Shown piece by piece: positions 21,743-33,860 of a stretch of DNA of 64,000 nucleotides (the stretch's first letter is position 1; each line of letters begins with the position of its first letter). Origin of the DNA: Phytoseiulus persimilis (taxonomy: Eukaryota > Arthropoda > Arachnida > Mesostigmata > Phytoseiidae); the NCBI GenBank assembly GCA_037576195.1, contig CM075103.1:21142001-21206000 (forward strand), written 5' to 3'. The notes beneath the pieces were generated by a model. That model made no database searches, was not told where the DNA came from, and was given only the letters and a program-made list of their open reading frames with translations. The position numbers and the translations under genes are program-made.

Positions 21743-24043
21743 GGCAGCTCGAATTATAACTCAGTCCGCCGGATGGAAATGATCTATATCGCGGTCACTG
21801 GAAGGCATTTCTATCAGGGGCAGAAGCTTTCTTTCTCCATGCTCAGTTCGGATTTCAGATCATACGGAAAAGGGAGCAGCTTCAGAGCGCCTCGAATTTC
21901 TCTGCTCAGGACAGATGGCTGCACCCTACCGCTGAGATGGCTCAGCTAGGTGTGAGAGCATCTTCTTCATCATTGCTCGAAATGAGTTTCTCGTGGAGCT
22001 TTCCTCTTGAGTGTTGCATTTTGACTTGATAGAGAATTAGAGATTAGAGTAAAGATAAAGACCGTTGAAGACATAGAATCAGGAAATGCAGAAGAGTGGA
22101 CCCCGGCGGAACAAACGGACCGTGGAGGAAAACATTGGATTCGAGTCTGTAGGGTGCACCTTCCATAGTTCGATGATTTCATTTTTGGATGATGTATAGA
22201 TTTCCCGCAGCAAATATTCCCCGCTGGTCGGTAAGAGGAACCCGCGAGCGATAAAGCATGCTCCCAACCCGTGAACTCTGAAATTCAAAAATTGGCCGCC
22301 TGTCTGTAAGAGGGACCCGCGAATGGTAAATGATTCTCCACAACCTTTTGGACCCTGGTAAACGAAGAAATTGGCTGCGAGTCTGTAAAAGGGACCCTTA
22401 ATCGATAAAATATGCTACCCAGCCCATGAACTCTGAAAAACAAAAACATTGAACGCTAATCTGGATATGAGACCTGCGAGACCTAGAAATTCATGGAAAA
22501 CTGCAGATTCAAAGAGGTCGAGCTGCGTAGGAATGGTCGCCAGGGAATCCTTCGTACACGTGGTCGTTTTCCACGAGCCAGTGCTCCAAATCCGGAATGC
22601 GTGTTCCTCTTCGCTGTCTGCTAATACTGCAGGAGGCTCGGGCTCCTCCTCCGGTATGTCCAAATCATCAGGTGCTTGACTTACGGGATCTTCAGGGTTC
22701 CCAATACCGGCGTCGTCACCCGTGATTTGGAAGAGTCCGTGACGCGCGAAGGAGGCTCCAACTCTGAACTTGACCCGATTAATAAATTGTAGTGGAAAGA
22801 TTTCCTCGGCATCCAATAAATTCCAAGACTGCGAACTGTTGAGTTCGTTGAGTCTTGTTGCCCGACTCGGCCTCGATCTGATGTGCATGGTCCCGCCGCG
22901 ATGGATCTTCTGGTCGATGATTATGTCTGCCGCCTTCTCCAGGATCACTGAAATCAAATTTCAAACCGCGGCGTGTGTACCCAAACGGCGTCGCAGTGCA
23001 GCGTTGTTTGATTCCACGGCGTTGTTTGGGCGTGCGATTATCCTGTAAACTGAGAGATCGTCGGGCCCGACCCGAGTTAACCAAAAGGTACGCACGTAGT
23101 TCGCGAGTCTCTCGAGTTGCGGATGCGCAAGTTCCGCCGCCGCAGCTGCACAGTCTTCGAAGGCAGGCCTGATTTGGGCGGAAGGCAGGAGGGGCAGAGC
23201 ACAGAAGCCCAGAACGTGTTACAGTACTCCCCCCGGACCACGAGGCTCCGCAGCCAAACCGATTATAGGAGACCTGGCCATTCGAATTACGGTTTGCGCG
23301 TAATGGAACAGACAGCCTCGTTCTAGAGCATGAGGGAATTCCGATTGGGCTGCGGCCCTGATCGAACTATCCCAATCACTCATGAACTGCTGGACAGCCA
23401 AACCTGGACTGGCTGCTTTCAAACACCCGAACACCCACCTGTAGGCAGGGGCCGACGCGGAATTCATGAGAGCACAAGCCACCATCCCGACGTGACCCTG
23501 CCAGTTCCCATGGATGGTGAATAACTGCGAACACAAATTCCTGGGAACAACTTTGTAGGTGGCGTCCGCGTGCATCATCACAGCTTCGTTAAGCAGCTGG
23601 AGCGAGCTAGCGGTCGTTAGAACGAGCGCATTATGCTCAGCACTATACAAGCTCAGAAGGCGCTCTTCGTGGACAGTGCGTGTTGAAAGTACTTCGCCGG
23701 GCCCGTAGGCGCTTAGCCGAAGTACTCTGCCTGCCCCGAAGGTGCCTGGCCGGTCCGTACTACAGAACCGTCGGAATTCATAGCTGGCGCGCTCTCTCTC
23801 CCTCCCAAAAGAATGCGTCCATCAGCCTTGCTCCGGGACTGTGATCGTCACCCGTCGAATCTGCTTCGGAGCCCGGTGCGGTACACATTTTTAGCGCAGA
23901 AATGCGCCTTTCTCCGGGCTTGTTTACTACGTTGGTGAAACTGTGAGTGGAACGAAAAAATCGGAACGAGAAAATCGCAGCGGGAGGCCTTTAATTTTTT
24001 TCCGAAGCGAGGGAAATTTGAATCATTTCTGAATTTCATTTGT
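21743..24043. repeat. 2.3-kb tandem duplication, copy 2
   Basis: Second copy of 19439-21738, separated from it by 4 bp (tgtt). Same orientation. Differences seen include tgtaagag for tgtagg-type single changes near 22232, a/g near 23225 and an extra t near 23995. Confidence 0.9.
22415..23650 (-). pseudogene. MULE-like transposase relic, copy 2
   Basis: Protein frames are the same as in copy 1 (143 codons ending 23219; 180 codons 22415-22957), with one residue different in the C-terminal tail (IPTQLD for NPTQLD). The same broken frames in both copies show that the gene was already dead when the segment was duplicated. Confidence 0.7.
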
Positions 24044-25008
24044 GAATCTCGGTGTCGTATGAATGGTGGAAGATAACGAAATGATGTTGTATAGATGAGA
24101 GTGTGGTGGAGAGCAGACGACTGAGTTTTGTAAATTTGAAGCTTTCGCGTGTGAGCGTTCGGGCCGTCGAGTATGGAGCGTGCTCTATAGGTATATACTT
24201 AGCAGTGCTTTCGTATCCTTTGCGTGTTTGGTCTTTTTTCTGATCCCCTCCCGTTGTCGGGGCTAAATGTCACGGAATTCCCCGGAGCAGAATTGGCATG
24301 TGTGAGAATGTGATAGCTTTGCGTCCTCATGAGAGTACAGCGAAATCAAGCCAATTCCGATGACGAGGGAATGATCCAAAAGGAGATCCTGAATCCTGCC
24401 ATTGAGGAGATATTCCGAAAATTCCACCGTGAAAACCAAAGGATGCCGAAGCGGATCGAGCGGATATCCAGTATCGGGCCAGTGCTCTGACGTGAGTACG
24501 CAGAGTGACTTTGGGTTCTGTGTGAACTGGATCGTGCTTCCAACTCCTCCTTCGAGGACAGCTGCCAGTACGATGGTTTTACGAAGATTGGTGGGACTAG
24601 GATTAGGAACGGAACCCTGAACAATTTCTCCTTGTGAAAAAGAATTGATCCAGGAGGAGAACTCCGAGGTTTCCTCCTTATAATCAGAGGGAGCTGTAGC
24701 AAATCGGGCTTCGAATTCATCTCCATGGGCCTCGAAAAGTATGGTTAGATCGTAGCCTTGTCCTCCGCCTCAAAGAAGTCTGGTTCTGGACGACTACTTC
24801 GGATCGCCACGCGTGTTCTGTGTGTGTGATCGGTTATGGTTCCGCAATGATCTACGCGATGCGGGCTCGAGACACCGGACCACCAGATTCTCTCCAGACC
24901 ACTGTGTAACTTTCATTCTCGTTTTCCTCCGTTGAGGTGGGTTCGGGAGGCCTTCGAAAAGATCACCACTATTTACATCCGGGTCCAACCGTATTATTTG
25001 AAACCGCA
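24044..25008. other. No supportable gene
   Basis: Several short frames on both strands; none has a recognisable domain. Downstream flank of the Tigger relic. Confidence 0.4.
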
Positions 25009-26500
25009 CTAAACGGGGTACTTAATACATGGCAGTTCGACTTCGTGAGTTCTCCACCAGTTCCCCACCGATTTCAAACATGCATCCCGACCAAGGAAGA
25101 ACCTTGGCTTGGGTTCAGAGGCAGACTTCTCTCTGTATAAGTCTCTGTGAACGCGGGTTGCATTGTGGACGTTTTCGGTGATTCTTCGACCTCGCTCTTG
25201 CCGCGGATCAACCATGGAAATATATTCTGCCAAGTCATCAACCATCCGAAGAAGCTTCGCTAGGTGGTCACTAGTGTGCTCCTCTGATGGAACCTCGATA
25301 CAGTCTTCGTCGTTCTCAGACTCCTCGTGAGCTCGTTCTTGATCCATCCCGATGAGCGTCTGATTGTCAAACCCGTCTGGTTTCCAATTGATTAACTCTT
25401 CTATGGTCTCCGTATTCACGTCATCTAGACCTCCTTTCTTTGCGATTCTCACCATGTTTCCAATAATCTCAGTACGTTGCTCCTTATTGTGGACTGACAC
25501 ACTCGCGCCATGTGGGAGAATAATTTTCCAAACTGCTCTCATATTGTGTGCCGAGACCTCATTCCAGGCCTCGACTATGTTGACGACAACTTTCTTGATG
25601 TCGTATGTTTTCCTGAATTCTACCTACTTAGGGTCATCTCCCGTCGCGTCCTTGATAGTTTGGGACATCGTTCGGCGCAAGTAGTAAGCCTTGAAGGTTG
25701 AAATGACACCTTGGTCCATGGGTTGGATCAAGGAGGTCGTATTTGGCGGGAAGAATGCTACTTTGATGTTTTTTTTCATGATTGACAGTCCCGTTGGATG
25801 ATCCAGGAGTAGAAGGACTTTGAATCCGATTCTCTTCGTGCGACAGTATCTCTCTGTCACTGGGCAGAAATAGTTGATGAACCAATCCTCAAGAAGAGCT
25901 TTTGTCATCAAGGATTTTGGATCCGACAGCCAGAGCACAAACAGTGCCTCTTTGCGAATTTTCTTGAGAGCTCGAGGATTCTTCGCTCGGTAAACAAGCA
26001 TCGGCTTCAGCTTGAAGTCTCCTGCCGTGTTGCAGCCCAGAAGGAGTGTCAGACGATCTTTTGCGAGTTTCTGACCGTCGCAGCGTTTACCGTAAAATTT
26101 TACGGTAAACGCTGCGAATGTTCAGGGGGGACTTTCCTTTAAGAAGAGCCCTGTTTCATCTTCATTGAAGATCTGCTCATCCAAGTAGCCTTCTCTCTGG
26201 ATCAGTTCTCTAAGTTCCTCTGGGGATAGCGCAGCCGCTTAGTGGTCGGCGCTGGCGGACTCGCCTTGAATGCGGATGCTGCGGAAGCCTGCTCGTTGCT
26301 TGAAACGATCGAACTATCCTCGACTTCCAACAAACGGTTCGGAGCCTGTCCCGTTTCCATCTACATTGAATGTTCCGAGATCCTCGTGAAGACTCAAGGC
26401 TTCGCATGACACACTCGCACGAACCACAATGCTCGAATCTGATTTGCGCCGGGACTTGAGGTGTGGAACTTCCCCCTTACTGCATGTCTTGACATAGAGC
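25009..26500 (-). pseudogene. Tigger/pogo transposase relic (TIGD-like)
   Basis: Reading from about 26400 downwards: a CENP-B-type DNA-binding end (FDRFKQRAGFRSIRIQGESA then AAALSPEELREL), DEQIFNEDETGLFLKES (first Asp of the DDE domain), then after a palindrome insertion KDRLTLLLGCNTAGDFKLKP, MLVYRAKNPRALKKI, LLLLDHPTGLS, and FFPPNTTSLIQPMDQGVIST (25624-26001), followed by the C-terminal tail 25009-25542 with an acidic stretch. The match to TIGD-type transposases is clear. Stop codon near 26238, the palindrome at 26079 and a frameshift near 25620 make it inactive. Confidence 0.85.
26079..26116. repeat. Perfect 38-nt palindrome
   Basis: The segment CGCAGCGTTTACCGTAAAAT plus its exact mirror is self-complementary over all 38 nt with no loop. 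It interrupts the Tigger coding sequence between the DETGLF motif and the KDRLTLLL motif. Confidence 0.9.
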
Positions 26501-26999
26501 GTGTTGTCCGGTGGTCTTTTCTGCAATGGGAATGGGGAAGTTCAAGCATGATGCCTGCACACACGAAGAGAGACCCAACCTTCCACGAATCCGACATCCT
26601 GACCGTCGGAAACTGAATCAAGATGTATCGGTATGATTCTCCACGAGGATTCGGAAATCCATTGTAGGCCCCAGAAGCCGGCGCATGCGCGGTGGGCCCA
26701 CTGCACGGAGAGCGTCGCACGACGCGTACAGTCGAGGATGTACTTCATTCTGAATTATATCAATTAGCATCCAGCACTGAATCGAGTGCGTGACAGGTGC
26801 GCCGACGCCGGGACCTCCCTGGATCTTCTCCAGCTGTTCGATGAGGAGCTCCGGGCCAATTTTGTGGGAACTGTCAAGGAACGCCGGTGACGGGAATACT
26901 CGGACGCTTCATCTCAGCTGCTTCTTCTCGTGGTGGCACTCGATACACTACTCGCGCGCTCTACGTGCCACTGCCATGTCAGATCACTGTCTTGAACCT
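26501..26999. other. No supportable gene
   Basis: Upstream flank of the Tigger relic; only short frames without recognisable content. Confidence 0.4.
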
Positions 27000-28005
27000 T
27001 GACCTATACGGCGCCGAATCGTGGAGACAGGCTACTTTACCCGTCGCTTCGGGGGCCTAGGGGTCCGATCAATCATCGACCCGGCGACCAAACTCGGGCT
27101 CCTTGTGTCAATTCAGAGAGCTGGCGGTGAGCTTCTCGCCATCTGAAGTCGCCGCTCACCTCGGAAACAGGATCGAGGCTCTGTCTCGGAGATTTCTGTC
27201 TCGATGGCATGTCATCCCAGACGAGATATCGCAGGCGACCCTGGACAGGGTCGTCATCGCGTCCCTGCGCTGGGAGCTGACTTACGCCGCGCCCGGTGGA
27301 TGAGAGAGAGCGCGAAACTCAGCGCCGTCTTCAACCCAAGCAGCGTAAAATAGCTCTATGCCCTTCCATCGCCGTCGATAGGCGCGATGCTGGACAACAA
27401 CACACTCCGCATCGCTGCTGGTCTCCGTCTGGGCGTGCCGATCTACGCTTCCCACCTCTGTGCTAGGTGTCGCCCCCGGTCTCCGCCTTCGGGGACCATG
27501 GTCTGAGCTGCTCGCGCAGTAGTGGTCGGAACCCCCGCCACAGGGCTTGGATTCCCCACCTCCCACGCGTTGCGCTTCGCGTCGATCGCCATCGAACTTG
27601 AGCTAGCTCAGCGCTCCGTCCGGACGGCCTCACGCTCACTCCGTGGAGGGCGGGCAGATGCCTGGTGTTGGATGCCGCAGTCTGGGACACCCTCGTTCCA
27701 TACTATGGGCCCAGCGCGGGAGCCGTGGCAAACTTGGCGGAGTCTGCCGAGTTGACAAAGTTTCGCGAGCCCGAATCTCGCTCCATGCCCAATACGTCAG
27801 CATCGAAACCATTGAAGTGCTGAGTCGTCTGTCGGAATCATTCCTCAAGGATTTGGGGAAACAAATTGAGGTCGCTCCTGGAGACAAGAGGGCGGAGGAT
27901 TTCTCGCTGGAGGGGATCTCAATCGAGGTGCAGAGGGGCAGTGGGGCGGCGGTCAGGGAATCGCTACCTGCAGAGAAGCTCCTCGCCGGAATCGGCTGAA
28001 ACGGC
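27000..28005 (+). pseudogene. Non-LTR retrotransposon RT, C-terminal end, degenerate
   Basis: Pieces in shifting plus-strand frames match the C-terminal part of a widespread non-LTR RT-like protein: GVRSIIDPATKLGLL (27060s), then NTLRIAAGLRLGVPIYASHL with CARC (27400-27465), a diverged GRCLVLDAAVWDTLVPYY region (27655-27715), GAVANLAESAELTKFREPE, and lastly VSIETIEVLSRLSESFLKDL with GISIEVQRGSGAAV (to 27960). Several stops and frame changes. The call rests on this order of motifs; the clade is not determined. Confidence 0.55.
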
Positions 28006-29269
28006 GGCCTTCCATTTGCAGTATCATGGGCCATAACGGAACTGCATGGGCCGTGACTGCAGCCAAACGACTTCGAGCGGGGCTGTCGGACCGCTCATAG
28101 GAAACTCTCTTCGATGAAAGGAAAACACGATTTCAACGAGCTCCTCAGAGAGAAAAAAAATACCACAAACAAGGTTCGATCACTTTTTGCCCTGTAGGGT
28201 TCTCAAGGTTGCTCCTTAAGAGAAGAAAGAAGATTTGTGTTGGATCTCAAAAACCGGAGAGTCTCGAAGCAGGTCATTCCTGACGCTTTATTCCCTGCGG
28301 CGATTTCCTCTTCAGTGAGAGCCGAAATTCGGAACCACACCGTCACGCGGCATTCTATTTATCAGCTGAGATAAAAAGAACGGAGTTCGGGACGACACCA
28401 CAATGATTAGAGCATTTTCCTCAGCAGTCGGCCATCCACCTCTGCCGAGCATTCAACTGAAATATGAAGTGAAAATAACCCCCGTTCCTACCCTTTCGGT
28501 TCCCGTCCGTGTAACCAGACGCAGGGCCAAATAACACCCCTATTCTGTGAAATTAATCACCGCTCATTCTGCTTCATTTGACTCTACCTCTTTCCCTCGA
28601 ACATCTAGCCTTTGCAGTGCCCTTCCCTCTCGAGCCTTCTTTTCAACCTACAATCCGAAACTTTTTCAAACCTCCATCTTCTTGCATCTCCCAGATGATA
28701 AGCGATAGGTTTTTTTTTGTGGGAATTATCTACATGAGCCCCAAACTCAAGCTGAATTTTCCATTCTTGTGGGTCGTGCGTGAATGCATTTTTCTCTCTT
28801 CCATCATCTCCAATTTTCCTTCCTTTTTCGCACTCGCAGTTCATTTTGTGAACCGTAGGGTCTACCCCTCGTGAGTTGTTCGGAAACGAAGGGAAAAAAG
28901 ATTACTGCTCCAATGTGCTCGCGAATATTATCGTCGCGGGAGAGCTTGATGACCGTAGGATCCCATTCTGCCGTTGATCTGATTCTGTCAATGCAGTGAT
29001 CTTCCTTCGACGAAAGCTTATCGGTGGACGGGGGGAAAACACGAAGCGCTCATTTGCTCGGAACCATGTTGCGTGTCAGTCCTCGGGGGTCGGGGTCACG
29101 AATTTCGCTTGTGATATCCGCTGTATCGGTAGGTGGTGGAGACTTCGATCACTGAAGACGCTGCGGTCAGGGACATCTGGCATCGCCTAAAGGTTCGCGT
29201 CAAACTCGCGCGGCAGGTGAGGTGGCGACGCTCGCAGATACCAAATCGCGGGGTGTAACGAGATAGAGA
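28006..29269. other. No supportable gene
   Basis: AT-richer than its surroundings around 28400-28800. No domains recognised. Confidence 0.4.
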
Positions 29270-29450
29270 ATCGATTCATCGTTCAGCCGGTTGCCGTCGA
29301 CACGCCAGGATTCCTCGGTGAATTAGGGAAGATAATTTGGAATGAGAGGAGGAATCTCTACTCCCTTCCGTTTCAGTGGGATTCCGGAAGGGCAATGGCG
29401 CTGCTGTGGGTGATGCATTCTCTATGCTAATAATGCAGGGAATGGAGAGT
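29270..29450 (+). pseudogene. Possible second LINE C-terminal scrap
   Basis: FIVQPVAVDTPGFLGELGKI followed in another frame by GFRKGNGAAVGDAFSML resembles the last 60 residues of the LINE protein at 27000-28005 (pattern PxAVxTxG ... xRGNxAAV). Short and frameshifted; low confidence. Confidence 0.35.
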
Positions 29451-29688
29451 TGCCCTCTGGATTGGGGGACATGGAGGATCAACTTTCGGAAATGGCGTGG
29501 TTCCCTGCAACGGCCTTACGGAATCCGGGTCATTGTGGGCGTTGCGCGACATCGGTCTGTCCCATTATTCACAGCTCCCGAGGGGCCGAGGCAGGTGAGT
29601 ATCCTTCTCCGGAGCCAGAAGCCGCAGTTTTCAGCAGCAGGAACTCAACAACGCCGAAATTATGTGACGTACTTGTCTAGAGCATGGA

Positions 29689-29694
29689 TTTATT
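29689..29694 (-). terminator. Poly(A) signal AATAAA
   Basis: AATAAA on the minus strand, starting 19 nt downstream of the stop codon of the gene at 29713-30499. Standard eukaryotic signal. Confidence 0.55.
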
Positions 29695-29712
29695 GGAGTT
29701 GAAGTTGAGGGA

Positions 29713-30499
29713 CTAGACGTCACGGTAGATGTTATAGAAGCAGCCGTTGATGGCCCGTTCGGAAATGGGAATGTCACGCATCATGACATCAGCAAGATCC
29801 TTCATGGGCTCCACTCGGTCCGGGCCGAAAGCCTCAGCGTGATCCTTGAGGATTCCAGCGGCCCCGTTGACTGCGTTCGTGACGGCTGCGGTGGCAGCGG
29901 TTGTCATCTCTCGCTTCAAGCACTCCGTTTTCTCTGTAGGGTTCTGCTTTCCACAGTCGGAATCAATTTTGGACAGTCTGGAACGGGATCGGACGTTTTC
30001 AATATGAATCCTCCTCTGACCTAAACTCGGTCACAGGAAACGAACACGGCGCGACTCAAAACCCTTACGCTCGGTCAATTTCCGCGTCGAGATCGTCGTG
30101 GAGATTGTTCAGCTTCGCTCTGACTTCTTGCACGAGCTCTTGCCCCTCCGGCTCGAGTTCCTTGATCCAGCCGGACATCTTAACGTAGGATTCCCCCAAA
30201 ACCAAGCTCATGCGGTGAGACACGCAGTCGGTGGCTGGAATGAAGTTACCGTTTCAGCCCAAGAATCGGTAGAAAACGATATCGATCTCGAAAGATCGCG
30301 AATCTGTCGTCGGGTCGAATCGCAACGAAAGCGGCAAATCCCACCAAGCAGCTTCCCCCGAGCTATCTGCCGTCATCACGAGCTCGAGGGAGAATCAAGA
30401 TTCTGAATTGATCGCAATCTTCTTACCTTCGTGAACGTTCCAGGCGCTTGTACCACTGGCCAGGAGGCAGGCGGCGGCGATGATGGCGAAACAACGCAT
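29713..30499 (-). CDS. Small secreted protein of unknown family (3 exons, 167 aa)
   Basis: Exons 30427-30499, 30069-30234 and 29713-29977 join with introns that begin gtaaga and gtaagg and end in cag; phases agree (73 + 166 + 265 = 504 nt, 167 codons plus stop). The start MRCFAIIAAACLLASGTSA is a clear signal peptide. The mature part, about 148 residues, is mostly helical in look, with four Cys (TDCVSH, DSDCGKQ, TECLKRE, INGCFYN), an acidic segment (LHDDLDAEIDRA) and the end FYNIYRDV. No membrane segment. Not recognised as a known family; fits a small secreted effector, hemolymph or odorant-carrier-like protein by size only. TATA-like and AATAAA sites flank it. No stop, frameshift or repeat inside, so it is probably a live gene. 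Confidence 0.8.
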
Positions 30500-30544
30500 G
30501 TTGTCAGGCGTCAGAGACTGTTTGCCTCTTCCGAGAATGAACTC

Positions 30545-30552
30545 CTTTTAAA
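30545..30552 (-). promoter_or_regulatory. TATA-like box
   Basis: Minus strand TTTAAAAG, 46-53 nt upstream of the ATG of the small secreted protein gene. Placement suits a core promoter with a short 5' leader. Inference from position only. Confidence 0.35.
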
Positions 30553-33500
30553 CTATGATGATATCTAGAACAATGCTTATTCTCGACACCTTGACAGGAT
30601 CACACGGCTTTCCGGGAAGGTGCAGCTGACCTTTCCACAGGACTGCAAAGGGTCTGGTCGGATAAGCGGTTCGCTCGAAAAGTTAGAGCTCCGTACTGAC
30701 CAGATGTCGTTGCAAATTTCAGCGATCTCGCTCTCATAGTCTCCGAAGGCTCGGAATGGACCCGGTTCAACTATCCTAATCGTAAATGCTCCTCACTCGG
30801 TCTAGTGTCCTATGAATTTCATCCCCCCGAAACTCGCTCTTGGGAACATGGGTAGAGAGAGTGGTAGAGTTCCGTGATTATCAAGAGGGTCGAGCTGATA
30901 GCTTCCTAATCCTGTTTAGCCTGGAGGCCAATCTTGCTGGTCCATTCACGGTTCCAACGGCTCTCATGGTTCCTGCGTCCAAATGTGTCTTAAATATTTA
31001 GGATCAGGAGCAGACCGACTGTCTGTCTGTCTCCCTTTATCAGCCTCCGATTGGCTGGCGCACTTCGAGAACAAGCTCTTCCAAGAGAACAGTTCGGCGA
31101 CGAAATCAGCGTCCGGTCTCGACAGAGTGCATTCAATGCTCGAGTCCGAAAATAGTTTTTTTTCGTTGGTCCTCCTCCGCGCTGGCATTTGAACGTCCAT
31201 ATACGATATTCAACTGAAAGAACGGGGCATTCCAGTTCTGTGGTGGATCCCAAAATCCGAATCTTATCCGGGACCGCACGGCGACTGCTGTGAGATCTGA
31301 TAGCTTAGCGATTCAGTGGGGGATCACACTCTTCCTGTTTCATCCACGTTTCGAACCCGGGGCGTCAATCTCATCCGGAGATTTCCGCTTGTCGTAATCC
31401 CCACACGATTCCGGTCACAGTAGACCGACGAGCCCACGATGCTGAGTCCGCATTCCACAGAGTTAGATCATTGAAAGATAACGATCTCTCCTGGCAGTGT
31501 CGGTCAGCTTTTACGTGCGAGAAAGGATCGCAATGGATATAGTGAGGCCTTTGTCATTCCGGACGTCCTCAACCATTCGCGACTTACATTGAACATACAC
31601 AGGATCTGAGTCCGAAGTGGTGGGACAGCATTTCCTGGTTCGAAATCCTCGAAGAAGATATGGTCTCAAGCGTGCTCTCCGCTTTCTTCATCATTCATGG
31701 CCCTGCGACAGGCGCTGCCAGATGTGAATTGATCGGACTCAGATAATTACAATCGTCCCTGGCGAACTGCCGCTCCCCCCCCTCCTAGAAACCGGGGGCT
31801 TGCGATGAGTGAGCTGAACAAGATGCTCCATTTAGGATAGCTAAATCATCACAATCCCGAGGTTGGCCAACGCTGAATGGGCGTCCTGCTGCTCTTCAAC
31901 TGGCTCGACCATTTGTCGTCCTCATCGTGAAAGTCCGGATCGCACCTACATGAATCGCGTTCGGGATGAGATCCCGAGGCTTCAACGAGATCCCAGCGGG
32001 GGCGCTGACAGCCGACTCCTCTCGGTCACATACATCGCCGATTACAAGGAGATTCGGCCCAACGAGTGGTTCTCGCGATTCCGGCGCCCGACAAGACACT
32101 TGAAGCTTGTAGTGCGTCGTGATGAAACTTGATCCTGCCCGACCGATATCGGCTACCCCGAGCTGGACATTTCTCCTTTTGCTCGTTCAGATTCGCAGGC
32201 GTCGCCTTCGAGCGACATAGTTCGTGAGACAAGTGAAATATTCGTTGATTTGCACAACCACCCAAAACAGAGAATTCGCCGTACGTCGTGATGATGTCCG
32301 GTCGAGTCGTCGTGTGCTCGGCTGTCCCGAATCATTCGGATGCAGAACGACGGCTGGGGCTGGGACTCGATGGAAGTCGCAGGGGAGATGCGCGGGGGTG
32401 AGCGCTGCTGGCTCGTCGATACTTGATAGTCTACCGTTGGCTACGGACGCCAACTCGGATTCGATAGTCCTGAATTCCTCAAAACTGACATAACGCCTCC
32501 GAAGCGTCTCAGCGATGCAAGTGGTCCACACAATTCTGGTCTGGCTCAGATTATTATCCGATGAGGAGTTCTTCTCATTTGTACTAAGAATCAGTCAAGG
32601 ACAATGATGAGCTCCGCTGTGCAGAACCTGGGGCTTGCGGAGCACGACGGAGTCTCGCAGACACGGCCATCCATGAGCTCACGCGCCGAGCAAACGATTG
32701 TGGTAACCAAGCGCTGATCTGCTTCCTGGATAGCCCTCTCGAAGACGGGGTTCTTCTCGAAATGAAATAGCTCACCGCCATTGCACCGGAAAATCGCAGC
32801 CTACCTTCAGGCCTTCCGGGGTCCTCTCAACGGAACTCGGAAAGAATTCGGTCTGAGCCCCTGAACAGTTTTGGGTCAGGGGTGGATCAGGTTCTCAGTC
32901 AACGATCCGTGTACATACTACTGGAATCGGATCAGACGCCAAGTCCCCAGCATATAGATCTGGAGTCTCCCAGTTTGGAAGTCTCAGCTGGTGATGCGTG
33001 GCTGAACTTTTAACAGCTGCAGCGATTCACACTCGCAGAACAGCTTTGGAAATTTCGAGGCGGCAAGCCGTTGGAACAGAACAGACCTGGCGATATTAGT
33101 ATTCGGGCGGCATTGATTTCATTCGTGCATGCTGGAATGAGTCCGGGCGAAAATAGGGTTATTCTCTTGACGCTTTACCACACGTTCCGCGATGACGAAA
33201 TGAAGAAGCGATTGAGTCCATTTCTCCGAGTCGTCACTCTTCATTCAAGATGTATTGTTCCAGGTGGAGTGCAGTGGAGTGCGAGTATCCTTGAGGAGCG
33301 GCGGGGTGATGACTGCCATGAGCACCGTTTTTCGCCCCTGTCACTATGAGACCTGGCCGCTTCGATGTCGGTGGCCGAGACGATCGCTAACGGTCTTGGA
33401 ACATCAACGGTAGTATATGCATCATATTCTCGATACAGTTAGGGCGATGACGCTTTGATGAAGGGACGTGACGGTCTCGGAGGTTCGCACGGGTCTTGTC

Positions 33501-33860
33501 GGTCAGACCAAAACGCTATCCGGGCGTCGTAATCCGGGCTTGTGGAGTAGCCTTGGAACGTGGCCGGGATAAGAGCGCTTGGGACCATTTTTACCTGACA
33601 TCGTTAGTGTTCGAACTCGACAGGATCACAGAGCTATCAGCCGGACTCTATTGATAAGCCCACAACACTCTCGCTCCCTACGATTATGTATTAAAGGTAA
33701 GTCCCAGGCGAACGCAACTCATAGGAACCTTTTCTGAGGTAAGGAGCACCTTCGGGTAGGATCCTAGCCTTTTCCCTCGGCCTCTCTCTCCATGAAGCCG
33801 TGGAGTTGGTCTCCAGAGAACTCCCCATGAAGAGACTCCTCTTCCAGGAATCCTTCCCCG
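30553..33860. other. Intergenic, no supportable gene
   Basis: Three kilobases without recognisable transposon domains or long frames. A possible terminal exon at 32594-32770 is listed separately. Confidence 0.4.
32594..32770 (+). other. Possible terminal exon, Cys-containing
   Basis: A 58-codon plus-strand frame ending TAG at 32770 reads VKDNDELRCAEPGACGARRS and later ANDCGNQALICFLDSPLEDG, with four Cys. A potential acceptor (tttgtactaag) lies just before it. No upstream exon could be joined. May be chance. Confidence 0.2.

Noticed and set aside
19439..24043. The 2.3-kb pair as LTRs of one retrotransposon
   Set aside because: The copies are only 4 bp apart, do not begin with TG or end with CA, and contain transposase sequence.
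24346..24726. 126-codon minus-strand frame
   Set aside because: No recognisable domain or neighbouring exon; not supported beyond its length.
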